From positions 1 to 6,179 of the forward strand of contig RFUD01000153.1 in the NCBI GenBank assembly GCA_009923125.1: DNA of 6,179 bases, in the 5' to 3' direction. Under the pieces are notes generated by a model. That model saw only the letters and a list, made by a program, of their open reading frames with translations. It had not been told where the DNA came from and did not search any database. Made by a program: the position numbers and the translations under genes. Shown piece by piece: positions 6,131 through 6,179 of the stretch (positions are counted from its first letter, which is position 1; every line of letters starts with the position of its first letter). The DNA is from Planctomycetia bacterium (GTDB lineage: Bacteria > Planctomycetota > Planctomycetia > Pirellulales > UBA1268).

Positions 6131-6179
6131 AAATTGAAGGGTTTGATTCTGGCTCAGAGTGAACGTTGGCGGCGTGGAT
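6131..6179 (+). rRNA. rrs: 16S ribosomal RNA, 5' end (partial)
   Basis: AAATTGAAGGGTTTGATT followed by CTGGCTCAG and GAACGTTGGCGGCGTGGAT aligns directly with the first bases of bacterial 16S rRNA (E. coli begins AAATTGAAGAGTTTGATC). The start is set at 6131 by that alignment. The GAACGTTGGCGGCGTGGAT form is typical of planctomycetes, especially Pirellula-type sequences. Only the first 49 bases are present; the gene continues beyond the right edge. It is preceded by a promoter, a boxA-like element and leader hairpins on the same strand. Confidence 0.97.

Noticed and set aside
5676..6132. Two overlapping minus-strand open frames (149 and 127 codons) opposite the rRNA leader
   Set aside because: The region contains a terminator, promoter, boxA and hairpins of an rRNA unit on the plus strand. 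The translations show no recognisable domain and no good ribosome binding site.

Overview
The window comes from a high-GC planctomycete, probably a member of the Pirellulales. The strongest evidence is the last 49 bases, which are the 5' end of a 16S rRNA gene with a planctomycete-type start. The style of the large minus-strand protein agrees: a von Willebrand A domain, charged helices, an STN-like domain, Gly-rich linkers and a C-terminal phrase that I recall from planctomycete paralogues. The assignment rests on pattern recognition, not on a search.

Layout. Positions 1-4247 (minus strand) are one uninterrupted reading frame. It starts at ATG 4247 and runs off the left edge, giving at least 1,415 residues of a secreted multidomain protein. 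Its stop codon is not in the window. Positions 4248-4527 are a divergent intergenic region with the ribosome binding site and a candidate promoter for the large gene. It also holds a weaker candidate promoter and a small hairpin for the gene on the other side. Positions 4528-5649 (plus strand) encode a complete exported HtrA/Deg-type serine protease with one PDZ domain. Positions 5650-6130 hold no protein gene. In order they contain a weak inverted repeat, a good intrinsic terminator (5766-5786), a candidate rRNA promoter (5810-5837), a UUCG hairpin with a boxA-like antitermination element (5854-5893), several further leader hairpins, and then the 16S gene from about 6131.

How it fits together. 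The large protein and the protease are divergently transcribed and both are predicted to leave the cytoplasm. A shared envelope role is possible but not shown. The terminator followed closely by the rRNA promoter suggests that the rRNA transcription unit is insulated from protease transcription. I see no mobile element, CRISPR array, tRNA or clear new system. The most unusual item is the domain architecture of the large minus-strand protein.
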